This document shows, piece after piece, positions 40,057 through 54,700 of a DNA stretch of 64,000 nt; the stretch's first letter is position 1; every line of letters begins with the position of its first letter. The translations under genes were made by a program, and so were the position numbers. This DNA comes from Eretmocerus hayati (lineage: Eukaryota; Arthropoda; Insecta; Hymenoptera; Aphelinidae), in contig CM056743.1 in NCBI GenBank assembly GCA_029851415.1, positions 90,246,501 to 90,310,500 of the forward strand, read 5' to 3'. The notes beneath the pieces are model-generated. The model worked only from the letters and a program-made list of their open reading frames with translations, did no database searches and had not been told where the DNA came from.

Positions 40057-41628
40057 AGTGCAATCCCTTCGAGTTATGGAACCAAAACCGAGAATAATAA
40101 CAAAAAAAAATATGAAAATACTCTCATTACAGAAATGGAACGTCTTATACGGGAAAATGTACGGATATCTTTTTTGATCATCTTTTAGAGATCTGCAAAA
40201 AGTTGCCCTACACTTTTTGCGATAAAATGCATTCCTTTCGAGTTATCGAGGATAGAAGACTGGAAAATTCCCAAAAGGAGCACTTTTTTTAAATAAAGTT
40301 GGAAAGTTTCAGAGGTGAAAATTATAATTATTGTCAGATTTTGTCAGTACAGATGCCTAGGACCATATTGAACCAGAATCCCATCTTCGGGTGACAAGCG
40401 TATGTTCACGTACTTCAAGAACGTCGTGATGATATGAAATCTCACCATATAACTGGGTTTCCAGGATCCCCAGGGTCAAAATTCGAAAGACACATTCACC
40501 TATATCATCCATCACTATGAAAACCAACTTTCAAAAGACAAACGAAAGAGCCATCTGTCCATATTGCGATGTGCCATCAACTTTATTGTGTTTTCCAACC
40601 GATTCACGTAGTGTTTATCCCTCATTGAAGTTGAGATAACTTTTTTTCTACGATAGGCACACCCATCCGGCTCAAAGCATCCTGTTGGTGACACTCAGAC
40701 GATGAATTTTTCGTGGTTCCGATGGGGAAAAGAGGATAGGTCTTTTGGGTAATGCTGCGTGAATGCGAAAACTGAAAAAAGATCGAATCACGGGTTTCCA
40801 TTCGAAACACCTCCCTGAAACTTTTTTATCGATAGGCACACTAATCTGCGTCTGGTTTTGTGATAGTGTGGTATAATGGGATGGTGTTTGATGCTTTATA
40901 AAAAATTTTTATGATAGGGTCTTTTCAGTTACACGCTGAAGAATGCTGCCGATGGTAGTGAATACCATCCACTTACTCTTACGCAAAGCCTATCATTCCA
41001 TGATTCTGAGACCTTTAGTGAATAGGCAGGCTCTAAGTAGTATTTGGGACTGAATTTTGGCACTATTTGGACCATGTTTGAGCATTGAGAACAAGCATTT
41101 TGGTACAGACGGAGCGTACAGCCTTGCATACCACGTCCTTCTTCAGTTGGCGGAATTACCCATATGCAGGTCTGGAAACTCCATTGGTTTAGCGCGCGCC
41201 CTTAGTGAGACAGCGTGTGCTTCCAATTTCGACCACCGCAAGAGGGGCGCTTGGGTCGTGTTAGCGAAAAATGATTAATCAAAACATCAACATAACCTAG
41301 TAAGATCTCCAAAGAAGGAAATATTGGGAGTTACATTGTGAGCAACCTCCGTGCTATAAATGGTCGAAACTTCCAAGCCTCAATCGAGAAATGACTAAAA
41401 AATATACCTAACGGCTATTTAATCGCTATTAGGAATCACAATAGACATTAGATCATTATCATGATGTAGTTTGTGAGAGCCTAAGGATAATACCGATGTT
41501 GAAAAAGTGAAACGTAGTGTACATTTACAGCATCACTGACATGATCACTGACTTTATCATCCCTGCAGGAAGATGATTTGGAGTCAAAATAAGAATAATA
41601 GAGCAACTTATGCAGATTGAATGAATGG
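40057..41628. other. Non-coding stretch before the satellite
   Basis: About 1.6 kb. Two CGATAGGCACAC-containing segments (about 40,654 and 40,830) are similar to each other. No gene recognised. Confidence 0.45.
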
Positions 41629-41959
41629 CTTGAACTTCAAGCATTAGCCTCACTTACTGTTCCATTTGGTTGTTGAGTTCCGACTCCGTTATGTGGTCTC
41701 ACCGTTGCGCTCCACTCATGGGAGAGGAAATCACAGAAGCGGATATAATTCGACACGAGTGATTCGATGGTCATCTGCGGTACTTTCGGGATACAAGGGA
41801 ACTTCTTCATCGCCGAAACCTGAACTAGCCGAGGGTTTGGGGCTGTACAAAGCTTGATGTGAAATGAAGGAGGTAACAGAATGCTGGATGTGCATGCGTC
41901 ATCAAGCCGTAAAACCCATATTAGAGGAATTCACGAGATAGAATGAAAGTCGACACGAA

Positions 41960-44240
41960 TGATTCGAAGCTCATCTGCGTGAAAGGAGACATATGGAGGT
42001 ATCTCCACATCGGTGACAGAACGAACTTCTCAGACCCCGGGACTGTACAAGGGTTATTGTGAAACGAACGGAGTAACGGGAATGAAAAATGTGAGTTTTC
42101 TAGTACTCCCTATATAGATTCTTGGACCTATCTCTCGTCTCAGTGACGAGATTCAAGCATTAGCCTAACTTACTGTTCCATTTGGTTGTTGAGTTTCGAC
42201 TTCGTTATGTGGTGTCACCGTCGCGCTCCCATCATAGGAGAGGAGATCAAAGAAGCGGATATATGTTTACCCGAATGATTCGATGGTCATCTGCGGTACT
42301 TTTGGGATACAAGGGAACTCCTCCATCGCCGACAGAACGAACAAGCCAAGAAATTGGGCTGTACAAACTTGATGAGAAATGAATCAGGGAACAGGTGCCA
42401 GATGTGCAGGTGTCATTAAGGTGTCTAACCAATATCAGAGAAGTTCACGAAAAGAGATGAAGGTCGACACGAATGATGCGAAGCTCATCTGCGGTTCAGG
42501 AGACATACGGAGGCATCTCCACATTGGTGACAGAAAGGACTTCGCAGACCTCGGGACTGTACAAGGCTGATCGGAAAACGAACGGAGTAGCGAGGTTGAA
42601 AGATGTGACCCTTCTTGAACTCCCTATATGGATTCTTGGACCTATCCCGCGTCTCGGTCACGACCCTCAAGCATTAGCCTCACTTACTGTTCGATTTGGT
42701 TGTGAAGTTTCTACTCCGACATGTGGTGTCACCGTCGCGTTCTTCTCATAGGAGAGAAGATCACAGGAGAGGATATAAGTCGACACAGACGATTCGGAGG
42801 TCATTTGTGGTACTTTCGGGATACAAGGGAACTCCTTCATCGCCGAAACAACGAACTAGCTGATACTCCGAGGCAGTACAAAGCTCGATGTGGAATGAAT
42901 GAGGTAACAAATGCCAGATGTGCAGGCGTCATGAAGCCGTAAAACCCATATTAGAGGAATTCACGAAATAGGATGAAAGTCAACACGAATGATTCGAAGC
43001 TCATCTGCGTGAAAGGAGACATACGGAGGTATCTCCACATCGGTGACAGGAAGACCTCCGCAGACCCCGGGACTGTACAGAGCTTATTGTGAAACGAACG
43101 GAGTAACGAGAATGAGAGATGTGAGTTCTTTTGTACTCCCTATATAGATTTTTTGACCTATCTCTCGTCTCAGTAATGAGCTTCAAGCATTAGCCTCACT
43201 TACTGTTCCATTCGGTTGTTGAGTTCCGACTTCGTTATGTGGTCTCACCGTCGCGCTCTACTCATAGGAGAGGAGACCAACGGAGCGGATATAAAGCGAC
43301 ACTAGCGATTCGATGGTCATCTGCGGTACTTTTGGGATACAAGGGAACCTCTTCATCGCCGAAACCTGAACTAGCCGAGGATTTGGGGCTGTACAAAGCT
43401 TGATGTGAAATGAAGGAGGTAACAGAATGCTGGATGTGCAGACGTCATTAAGCCGTATAACCGATATCAGAGTAGTTCGCGTAGAGAGATGAAAGTCGAC
43501 ATGAATGATTCGAAGCTCATCTGCGTGAAAGGAGACATATGGAGGTATCTCCACATCGGTGACAGAACGAACTTCTCAGACCCCGGGACTGTACAACGGT
43601 GATTGTGAAACGAACGGACTAACGGGAATGAAAAAGGTGAGTCTTCTAGTACTCCCTATATAGATTCTTGGACCTATCTCTCGTCTCAGTGACGAGATTC
43701 AAGCATTAGCCTCACTCACTGTTCCATTTAGTCGTTATTTCCTACTCCAGCGAGAGGTATCATCGGTGGAATCCACTGACAGTAGGAAAAATGACCGAAG
43801 AAGAAACCAACCGACACGAACGATCCGATGGTCGTCTGCGGTGCTGGAGGGATACGGGGAGACTTTTATTTTGGGGTTTACAAGAATCCGGTACAGTACG
43901 GAGCTAAATAGGGAACGAATCAGGCAACTGAACGACAGATGTGGCGCCATCATTGAATCGTATAACCCATATGAGAGAAGTTCCCGAAACAAGATACAAG
44001 CCGGCACGAACGACTCGGTGCTCTTCTGTGGTCGAGAAGACACACAGGGGTCCATGCAGATCGGTGATAGAAGGTACTTGGCAGAGCTCCAGGGGGTTCA
44101 AGGCTCATTGCAGATTGGACCGGGTGACGGGAACGGAAGATGTGAGTCTTCTTGGACTTCTTATATGGGTTATGGGCATATATCTCGCCTAGGTCACGAA
44201 CTTCGAGCATTAGCCTCACTTACTGTTCCATTCAGTTGTT
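41960..44240 (+). repeat. Satellite block duplicated at 46584-48865
   Basis: Corresponding anchors are offset by 4,624-4,625 bases (nine monomers). Only a handful of differences are seen over about 2.28 kb. Confidence 0.8.
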
Positions 44241-45760
44241 AAGTTCCTACTCCGACATGTGGTGTCACCGTCGCGTTTCCCTCATAGGAGGGAAGATCAC
44301 AGGAGTGGATAAAAGTCGACAGGAACGATTTCATGGTCATCTGCGGTACTTTCGGGATACAAGGGAACTCCGTCATCGCCTAAACCACGAACTAGCCGAG
44401 ACTCCGAGGCAATACAAAGCCCGATGAATGAGGTAACAAATGCCAGATGTGCACGCCACATGAAGCCGTAAAACCCATAATAGAGGAATTCACGAAATAG
44501 AATGAAAGTCGTCACGAATGATTCGAAGCTCATCTGCGTGAAAGGAGACATATGGAGGTATCTCCACATCGGTGACAGAACGAACTTCTCAGACCCCGGG
44601 ACTGTACAAGGGTTATTGTGAAACGAACGGAGTAACGGGAATGAAAAATGTGAGTTTTCTAGTACTCCTTATATAGATTCTTGGACCTATCTCTCGTCTC
44701 AGTGACGAGATTCAAGCATTAGCCTAACTTACTGTTCCATTTGGTTGTTGAGTTTCGACTCCGTTATGTCGTGTCACCGTCGCGCTCCCATCATAGGAGA
44801 GGAGATCAAAGAAGCGGATATATGTCGACACGAATGATTCGATGGTCATCTGCGGTACTTTTGGGATACAAGGGAACTCCTCCATCGCCGACAGAACGAA
44901 CAAGCCAAGAAATTGGGCTGTACAAAGCTTGATGAGAAATGAATCAGGGAACAGGATGCCAGATGTGCAGGTGTCATTAAGGTGTCTAACCAATATCAGA
45001 GAAGTTCACGAAAAGAGATGAAGGTCGATACGAATGATGCGAAGCTCATCTGCGGTTCAGGAGACATACGGAGGCATCTCCACATTGGTGACAGAAAGGA
45101 CTTCGCAGACCTCGGGACTGTACAAGGCTGATCGGAAAACGAACGGAGTAGCGAGGTTGAAAGATGTGACCCTTCTTGAACTCCCTATATGGATTCTTGG
45201 ACCTATCCCGCGTCTCGGTCACGAACCTCAAGCATTAGCCTCACTTACTGTTCGATTTGGTTGTGAAGTTTCTAGTCCGACATGTGGTGTCACCGTCGCG
45301 TTCTTCTCATAGGAGAGAAGATCACAGGAGAGGATATAAGTCGACACAGACGATTCGGAGGTCATTTGTGGTACTTTCGGGATACAAGGGAACTCCTTCA
45401 TCGCCGAAACAACGAACTAGCTGATACTCCGAGGCAGTACAAAGCTCGATGTGGAATGAATGAGGTAACAAATGCCAGATGTGCAGGCGTCATGAAGCCG
45501 TAAAACCCATATTAGAGGAATTCACGAAATAGGATGAAAGTCAACACGAATGATTCGAAGCTCATCTGCGTGAAAGGAGACATACGGAGGTATCTCCACA
45601 TCGGTGACAGGAAGACCTCCGCAGACCCCGGGACTGTACAGAGCTTATTGTGAAACGAACGGAGTAACGAGAATGAGAGATGTGAGTTCTTTTGTACTCC
45701 CTATATAGATTTTTTGACCTATCTCTCGTCTCAGTAATGAGCTTCAAGCATGAGCCTCAC
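43703..45760 (+). repeat. Satellite block duplicated at 52448-54505
   Basis: Five successive monomer anchors (43703, 44207, 44716, 45232, 45748) recur at an exact offset of 8,745 bases (17 monomers), including the rare 504- and 509-bp types. Confidence 0.85.
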
Positions 45761-48700
45761 TTACTGTTCCACTCGGTTGTTGAGTTCCGACTTCGTTATG
45801 TGGTCTCACCGTCGCGCTCCACTCATAGGAGAGGAGATCACAGAAGCGGATAAGAGTCGACACGAGCGATTCGATGGTCATCTGCGGTTCTTTTGGGATA
45901 CAAGGGAACTTCTTCATCGCCGAAACCTGAACTAGCCGAGGATTTGGGGCTGTACAAAGCTTGATGTGAAATGAAGGAGGTAACAGAATGCTGGATTTGC
46001 AGACGTCATTAAGCCGTATAACCGATATCAGAGTAGTTCGCGTAGAGAGATGAAAGTCGACATGAATGATTCGAGGCTCATCTGTGGTAGAGAAGACATA
46101 CGGAAGTATCTCCACATCGGTGACAGGAAGACCTCCGCAGACCCCGGGACTGTACAGAGCTTATTGTGAAACGAACAGAGTAACGAGAATGAGAGATGTG
46201 AGTCTTTTTGTACTCCCTATATAGATTTTTTTGACCTATCTCTCGTCTCAGTCATGAACTTCAAGCATTAGCCTCACTTACTGTTCCATTTGGTTGTTGA
46301 GTTTCGACTTCGTTATGTGGTGTCACCGTCGCGCTCCCATCATAGGAGAGGAGATCAAAGAAGCGGATATATGTCGACACGAATGATTCGATGGTCATCT
46401 GCGGTACTTTTGGGATACAAGGGAACTCCTCCATCGCCGACAGATCGAACAAGCCAAGAAATTGGGCTGTACAAAGCTTGATGAGAAATAAATCAGGGAA
46501 CAGGATGCCAGATGTGCAGGTGTCATTAAGGTGTCTAACCAATATCAGAGAAGTTCACGAAAAGAGATGAAGGTTGACACGAATGATTCGAAGCTCATCT
46601 GCGTGAAAGGAGACATATGGAGGTATCTCCACATCGGTGACAGAACGAACTTCTCAGACCCCGGGACTGTACAAGGGTTATTGTGAAACGACCGGAGTAA
46701 CGGGAATGAAAAATGTGAGTTTTCTAGTACTCCCTATATAGATTCTTGGACCTATCTCTCGTCTCAGTGACGAGATTCAAGCATTAGCCTAACTTACTGT
46801 TACATTTGGTTGTTGAGTTTCGACTCCGTTATGTCGTGTCACCGTCGTGCTCCCATCATAGGAGAGGAGATCAAAGAAGCGGATATATGTTTACCCGAAT
46901 GATTCGATGGTCATCTGCGGTACTTTTGGGATACAAGGGAACTCCTCCATCGCCGACAGAACGAACAAGCCAAGAAATTGGGCTGTACAAAGCTTGATGA
47001 GAAATGAATCAGGGAACAGGTGCCAGATGTGCAGGTGTCATTAAGGTGTCTAACCAATATCAGAGAAGTTCACGAAAAGAGATGAAGGTCGACACGAATG
47101 ATGCGAAGCTCATCTGCGGTTCAGGAGACATACGGAGGCATCTCCACATTGGTGACAGAAAGGACTTCGCAGACCTCGGGACTGTACAAGGCTGATCGGA
47201 AAACGAACGGAGTAGCGAGGTTGAAAGATGTGACCCTTCTTGAACTCCCTATATGGATTCTTGGACCTATCCCGCGTCTCGGTCACGACCCTCAAGCATT
47301 AGCCTCACTTACTGTTCGATTTGGTTGTGAAGTTTCTACTCCGACATGTGGTGTCACCGTCGCGTTCTTCTCATAGGAGAGAAGATCACAGGAGAGGATA
47401 TAAGTCGACACAGACGATTCGGAGGTCATTTGTGGTACTTTCGGGATACAAGGGAACTCCTTCATTGCCGAAACAACGAACTAGCTGATACTCCGAGGCA
47501 GTACAAAGCTCGATGTGGAATGAATGAGGTAACAAATGCCAGATGTGCAGGCGTCATGAAGCCGTAAAACCCATATTAGAGGAATTCACGAAATAGGATG
47601 AAAGTCAACACGAATGATTCGAAGCTCATCTGCGTGAAAGGAGACATACGGAGGTATCTCCACATCGGTGACAGGAAGACCTCCGCAGACCCCGGGACTG
47701 TACAGAGCTTATTGTGAAACGAACGGAGTAACGAGAATGAGAGATGTGAGTTCTTTTGTACTCCCTATATAGATTTTTTGACCTATCTCTCGTCTCAGTA
47801 ATGAGCTTCAAGCATTAGCCTCACTTACTGTTCCATTCGGTTGTTGAGTTCCGACTTCGTTATGTGGTCTCACCGTCGCGCTCTACTCATAGGAGAGGAG
47901 ACCAACGGAGCGGATATAAAGCGACACTAGCGATTCGATGGTCATCTGCGGTACTTTTGGGATACAAGGGAACCTCTTCATCGCCGAAACCTGAACTAGC
48001 CGAGGATTTGGGGCTGTACAAAGCTTGATGTGAAATGAAGGAGGTAACAGAATGCTGGATGAACAGACGTCATTAAGCCGTATAACCGATATCAGAGTAG
48101 TTCGCGTAGAGAGATGAAAGTCGACATGAATGATTCGAAGCTCATCTGCGTGAAAGGAGACATATGGAGGTATCTCCACATCGGTGACAGAACGAACTTC
48201 TCAGACCCCGGGACTGTACAACGGTGATTGTGAAACGAACGGACTAACGGGAATGAAAAAGGTGAGTCTTCTAGTACTCCCTATATAGATTCTTGGACCT
48301 ATCTCTCGTCTCAGTGACGAGATTCAAGCATCAGCCTCACTCACTGTTCCATTTAGTCGTTATTTCCTACTCCAGCGAGAGGTATCATCGGTGGAATCCA
48401 CTGACAGTAGGAAAAATGACCGAAGAAGAAACCAACCGACACGAACGATCCGATGGTCGTCTGCGGTGCTGGAGGGATACGGGGAGACTTTTATTTTGGG
48501 GTTTACAAGAATCCGGTACAGTACGGAGCTAAATAGGGAACGAATCAGGCAACTGAACGACAGATGTGGCGCCATCATTGAATCGTATAACCCATATGAG
48601 AGAAGTTCCCGAAACAAGATACAAGCCGGCACGAACGACTCGGTGCTCTTCTGTGGTCGAGAAGACACACAGGGGTCCATGCAGATCGGTGATAGAAGGT

Positions 48701-51700
48701 ACTTGGCAGAGCTCCAGGGGGTTCAAGGCTCATTGCAGATTGGACCGGGTGACGGGAACGGGAGATGTGAGTCTTCTTGGACTTCTTATATGGGTTATGG
48801 GCATATATCTCGCCTAGGTCACGAACTTCGAGCATTAGCCTCACTTACTGTTCCATTCAGTTGTTGTGTTCCGACTTCGTTATGTGGTCTCACCGTCGCG
48901 CTCCACTCATAGGAGAGGAGATCACAGAAGCGGATATAAGTCGACACGAGCGATTCGATGGTCATCTGCGGTACTTTTGGGATACAAGGGAACTTCTTCA
49001 TCGCCGAAACCTGAACAAGCCGAGGATTTGGGGCTGTACAAAGCTTGATGTGAAATGAAGGAGGTAACAGAATGCTGGATGTGCAGACGTCATTAAGCCG
49101 TATAACCGATATCAGAGTAGTTCGCGAAGAGAGATGAAAGTCGACATGAATGATTCGAGGCTCATCTGTGGTAGAGAAGACATACGGAAGTATCTCCACA
49201 TCGGTGACAGGAAGACCTCCGCAGACCCCGGGACTGTACAGAGCTTATTGTGAAACGAACAGAGTAACGAGAATGAGAGATGTGAGTCTTTTTGTACTCC
49301 CTATATAGATTTTTTTGACCTATCTCTCGTCTCAGTAATGAGCTTCGAGCATGAGCCTCACTTACTGATCCATTCGGTTGTTGAGTTCCGACTTCGTTAT
49401 GTGGTCTCACCGTCGCGCTCCACTCATAGGAGAGGAGATCACAGAAGCGGATATAAGTCGACACGAGTGATTCGATGGTCATCTGCGGTACTTTTGGGAT
49501 ACAAGGGAACTTCTTCATCGCCGAAACCTGAACTAGCCGAGGATTTGGGGCTGTACAAAGCTTGATGTGAAATGAAGGAGGTAACAGAATGCTGGATGTG
49601 CAGACGTCATTAAGCCGTATAACCGATATCAGAGTAGTTCGCGAAGAGAGATGAAAGTCGACATGAATGATTCGAGGCTCATCTGTGGTAGAGAAGACAT
49701 ACGGAAGTATCTCCACATCGGTGACAGGAAGACCTCCGCAGACCCCGGGACTGTACAGAGCTTATTGTGAAACGAACAGAGTAACGAGAATGAGAGATGT
49801 GAGTCTTTTTGTACTCCCTATATAGATTTTTTTGACCTATCTCTCGTCTCAGTCATGAACCTCAAGCATTAGCCTCACTTACTGTTCCATTTGGTTGTTG
49901 AGTTCCGACTCCGTTATGTGGTCTCACCGTTGCGCTCCACTCATGGGAGAGGAAATCACAGAAGCGGATATAATTCGACACGAGTGATTCGATGGTCATC
50001 TGCGGTACTTTCGGGATACAAGGGAACTTCTTCATCGCCGAAACCTGAACTAGCCGAGGGTTTGGGGCTGTAGAAAGCTTGATGTGAAATGAAGGAGGTA
50101 ACAGAATGCTTGATGTGCATGCGTCATCAAGCCGTAAAACCCATATTAGAGGAATTCACGAAAAGAAATGAAGGTCGACACGAATGATGCGAAGCTCATC
50201 TGCGGTTCAGGAGACATACAGAGGCATCTCCACATTGGTGACAGAAAGGACATCGCAGACCTCGGGACTGTACAAGGCTGATCGGAAAACGAACGGAGTA
50301 GCGAGGTTGAAAGATGTGACCCTTCTTGAACTCCCTATATGGATTCTTGGACCTATCCCGCGTCTCGGTCACGAACCTCAAGCATTAGCCTCACTTACTG
50401 TTCCATTTGGTTGTGAAGTTTCTACTCCGACATGTGGTGTCACCGTCGCGTTCTTCTCATAGGAGAGAAGATCACAGGAGAGGATATAAGTCGACACGGA
50501 CGATTCGGAGGTCATTTGTGGTACTTTCGGGATACAAGGGAACTCCTTCATCGCCGAAACAACGAACTAGCTGATACTCCGAGGCAGTACAAAGCTCGAT
50601 GTGGAATGAATGAGGTAACAAATGCCAGATGTGCAGGCGTCATGAAGCCGTAAAACCCATATTAGAGGAATTCACGAAATAGGATGAAAGTCAACACGAA
50701 TGATTCGAAGCTCATCTGCGTGAAAGGAGACATACGGAGGTATCTCCACATCGGTGACAGGAAGACCTCGGCAGATCCCGGGACTGTACAGAGCTTATTG
50801 TGAAACGAACGGAGTAACGAGAATGAGAGATGTGAGTTCTTTTGTACTCCCTATATAGATTTTTTGACCTATCTCTCGTCTCAGTAATGAGCTTCAAGCA
50901 TTAGCCTCACTTACTGTTCCACTCGGTTGTTGAGTTCCGACTTCGTTATGTGGTCTCACCGTCGCGCTCTACTCATAGGAGAGGAGATCAACGGAGCGGA
51001 TATAAAGCGACACTAGCGATTCGATGGTCATCTGCGGTACTTTTGGGATACAAGGGAACTTCTCCATCGCCGAAACCTGAACTAGCCAGGGATTTGGGGC
51101 TGTACAAAGCTTGATGTGAAATGAAGGAGGTAACAGAATGCTGGATGTGCAGACGTCATTAAGCCGTATAACCGATATCAGAGTAGTTCGCAAAGAGAGA
51201 TGAAAGTCGACATGAATGATTCGAGGCTCATCTGTGGTAGAGAAGACATACGGAAGTATCTCCACATCGGTGACAGGAAGACCTCCGCAGACCCCGGGAC
51301 TGTACAGAGCTTATTGTGAAACGAACAGAGTAACGAGAATGAGAGATGTGAGTCTTTTTATACTCCCTATATAGATTTTTTTGACCTATCTCTCGTCTCA
51401 GTCATGAACTTCAAGCATTAGCCTCACTTACTGTTCCATTTGGTTCTTGAGTTCCGACTTCGTTATGTGGTCTCACCGTTGCGCTCCACTCATGGGAGAG
51501 GAAATCACAGAAGCGGATATAATTCGACACGAGTGATTCGATGGTCATCTGCGGTACTTTCGGGATACAAGGGAACTTCTCCATCGCCGAAACCTGAACT
51601 AGCCAGGGATTTGGGGCTGTACAAAGCTTAATGTGAAATGAAGGAGGTAACGGAATGCTGGATGTGCAGACGTCATTAAGCCGTATAACCGATATCAGAG

Positions 51701-54700
51701 TAGTTCGCAAAGAGAGATGAAAGTCGACATGAATGATTCGAGGCTCATCTGTGGTAGAGAAGACATACGGGAGTATCTCCACATCGGTGACAGGAAGACC
51801 TCCGCAGACCCCGGGACTGTACAGAGCTTATTGTGAAACGAACAGAGTAACGAGAATGAGAGATGTGAGTCTTTTTATACTCCCTATATAGATTTTTTTG
51901 ACCTATCTCTCGTCTCAGTCATGAACTTCAAGCATTAGCCTCACTTACTGTTCCATTTGGTTCTTGAGTTCCGACTTCGTTATGTGGTCTCACCGTTGCG
52001 CTCCACTCATGGGAGAGGAAATCACAGAAGCGGATATAAATCGACACGAGTGATTCGATGGTCATCTGCGGTACTTTCGGGATACAAGGGAACTTCTCCA
52101 TCGCCGAAACCTGAACTAGCCGAGGGTTTGGGGCTGTACAAAGCTTGATGTGAAATGAAGGAGGTAACAGAATGCTGGATGTGCATGCGTCATCAAGCCG
52201 TAAAACCCATATTAGAGGAGTTCACGAAATAGAATGAAAGTCGACACGAATGATTCGAAGCTCATCTGCGTGAAAGGAGACATATGGAGGTATCTCCACA
52301 TCGGTGACAGAACGAACTTCTCAGACCCCGGGACTGTACAACGGTGATTGTGAAACGAACGGACTAACGGGAATGAAAAATGTGAGTCTTCTAGTACTCC
52401 CTATATAGATTCTTGCACCTATCTCTCGTCTCAGTGATGAGATTCAAGCATTAGCCTCACTCACTGTTCCATTTAGTCGTTATTTCCTACTCCAGCGAGA
52501 GGTATCATCGGTGGAATCCACTGACAGTAGGAAAAATGACCGGAGAAGAAACCAACCGACACGAACGATCCGATGGTCGTCTGCGGTGCTGGAGGGATAC
52601 GGGGAGACTTTCATTTTGGGGTTTACAAGAATCCGGTACAGTACGGAGCTAAATAGGGAACGAATCAGGCAACTGAACGACAGATGTGGCGCCATCATTG
52701 AATCGTATAACCCATATGAGAGAAGTTCCCGAAACGAGATACAAGCCGGCACGAACGACTCGGTGCTCTTCTGTGGTCGAGAAGACACACAGGGGTCCAT
52801 GCAGATCGGTGATAGAAGGTACTTGGCAGAGCTCCAGGGGGTTCAAGGCTCATTGCAGATTGGACCGGGTGACGGGAACGGGAGATGTGAGTCTTCTTGG
52901 ACTTCTTATATGGGTTATGGGCATATATCTCGCCTAGGTCACGAACTTCGAGCATTAGCCTCACTTACTGTTCCATTCAGTTGTTAAGTTCCTACTCCGA
53001 CATGTGGTGTCACCGTCGCGTTTCCCTCATAGGAGGGAAGATCACAGGAGAGGATAAAAGTCGACAGGAACGATTTCATGGTCATCTGCGGTACTTTCGG
53101 GATACAAGGGAACTCCGTCATCGCCTAAACCACGAACTAGCCGAGACTCCGAGGCAATACAAAGCTCGATGAATGAGGTAACAAATGCCAGATGTGCACG
53201 CCACATAAAGCCGTAAAACCCATATTAGAGGAATTCACGAAATAGAATGGAAGTCGTCACGAATGATTCGAAGCTCATCTGCGTGAAAGGAGACATATGG
53301 AGGTATCTCCACATCGGTGACAGAACGAACTTCTCAGACCCCGGGACTGTACAAGGGTTATTGTGAAACGAACGGAGTAACGGGAATGAAAAATGTGAGT
53401 TTTCTAGTACTCCCTATATAGATTCTTGGGCCTATCTCTCGTCTCAGTGACGAGATTCAAGCATTAGCCTAACTTACTGTTCCATTTGGTTGTTGAGTTT
53501 CGACTTCGTTATGTGGTGTCACCGTCGCGCTCCCATCATAGGAGAGGACATCAAAGAAGCGGATATATGTCGACACGAATGATTCGATGGTCATCTGCGG
53601 TACTTTTGGGATACAAGGGAACTCCTCCGTCGCCGACAGAACGAACAAGCCAAGAAATTGGGCTGTACAAAGCTTGATGAGAAATGAATCAGGGAACAGG
53701 ATGCCAGATGTGCAGGTGTCATTAAGGTGTCTAACCAATATCAGAGAAGTTCACGAAAAGAGATGAAGGTCGACACGAATGATGCGAAGCTCATCTGCGG
53801 TTCAGGAGACATACGGAGGCATCTCCACATTGGTGACAGAAAGGACTTCGCAGACCTCGGGACTGTACAAGGCTGATCGGAAAACGAACGGAGTAGCGAG
53901 GTTGAAAGATGTGACCCTTCTTGAACTCCCTATATGGATTCTTGGACCTATCCCGCGTCTCGGTCACGAACCTCAAGCATTAGCCTCACTTACTGTTCCA
54001 TTTGGTTGTGAAGTTTCTACTCCGACATGTGGTGTCACCGTCGCGTTCTTCTCATAGGAGAGAAGATCACAGGAGAGGATATAAGTCGACACAGACGATT
54101 CGGAGGTCATTTGTGGTACTTTCGGGATACAAGGGAACTCCTTCATCGCCGAAACAACGAACTAGCTGATACTCCGAGGCAGTACAAAGCTCGATGTGGA
54201 ATGAATGAGGTAACAAATGCCAGATGTGCAGGCGTCATGAAGCCGTAAAACCCATATTAGAGGAATTCACGAAATAGGATGAAAGTCAACACGAATGATT
54301 CGAAGCTCATCTGCGTGAAAGGAGACATGCGGAGGTATCTCCACATCGGTGACAGGAAGACCTCCGCAGACCCCGGGACTGTACAGAGCTTATTGTGAAA
54401 CGAACGGAGTAACGAGAATGAGAGATGTGAGTTCTTTTGTACTCCCTATATAGATTTTTCGACCTATCTCTCGTCTCAGTAATGAGCTTCAAGCATTAGC
54501 CTCACTTACTGTTCCATTCGGTTGTGTAGTTCCGACTTCGTTATGTGGTCTCACCGTCGCGCTCTACTCATAGGAGAGGAGATCAACGGAGCGGATATAA
54601 GTCGACACGAGCGATTCGATGGTCATCTGCGGTACTTTTGGGATACAAGGGAACTTCTTCATCGCCGAAACCTGAACTAGCCGAGGATTTGGGGCTGTAC

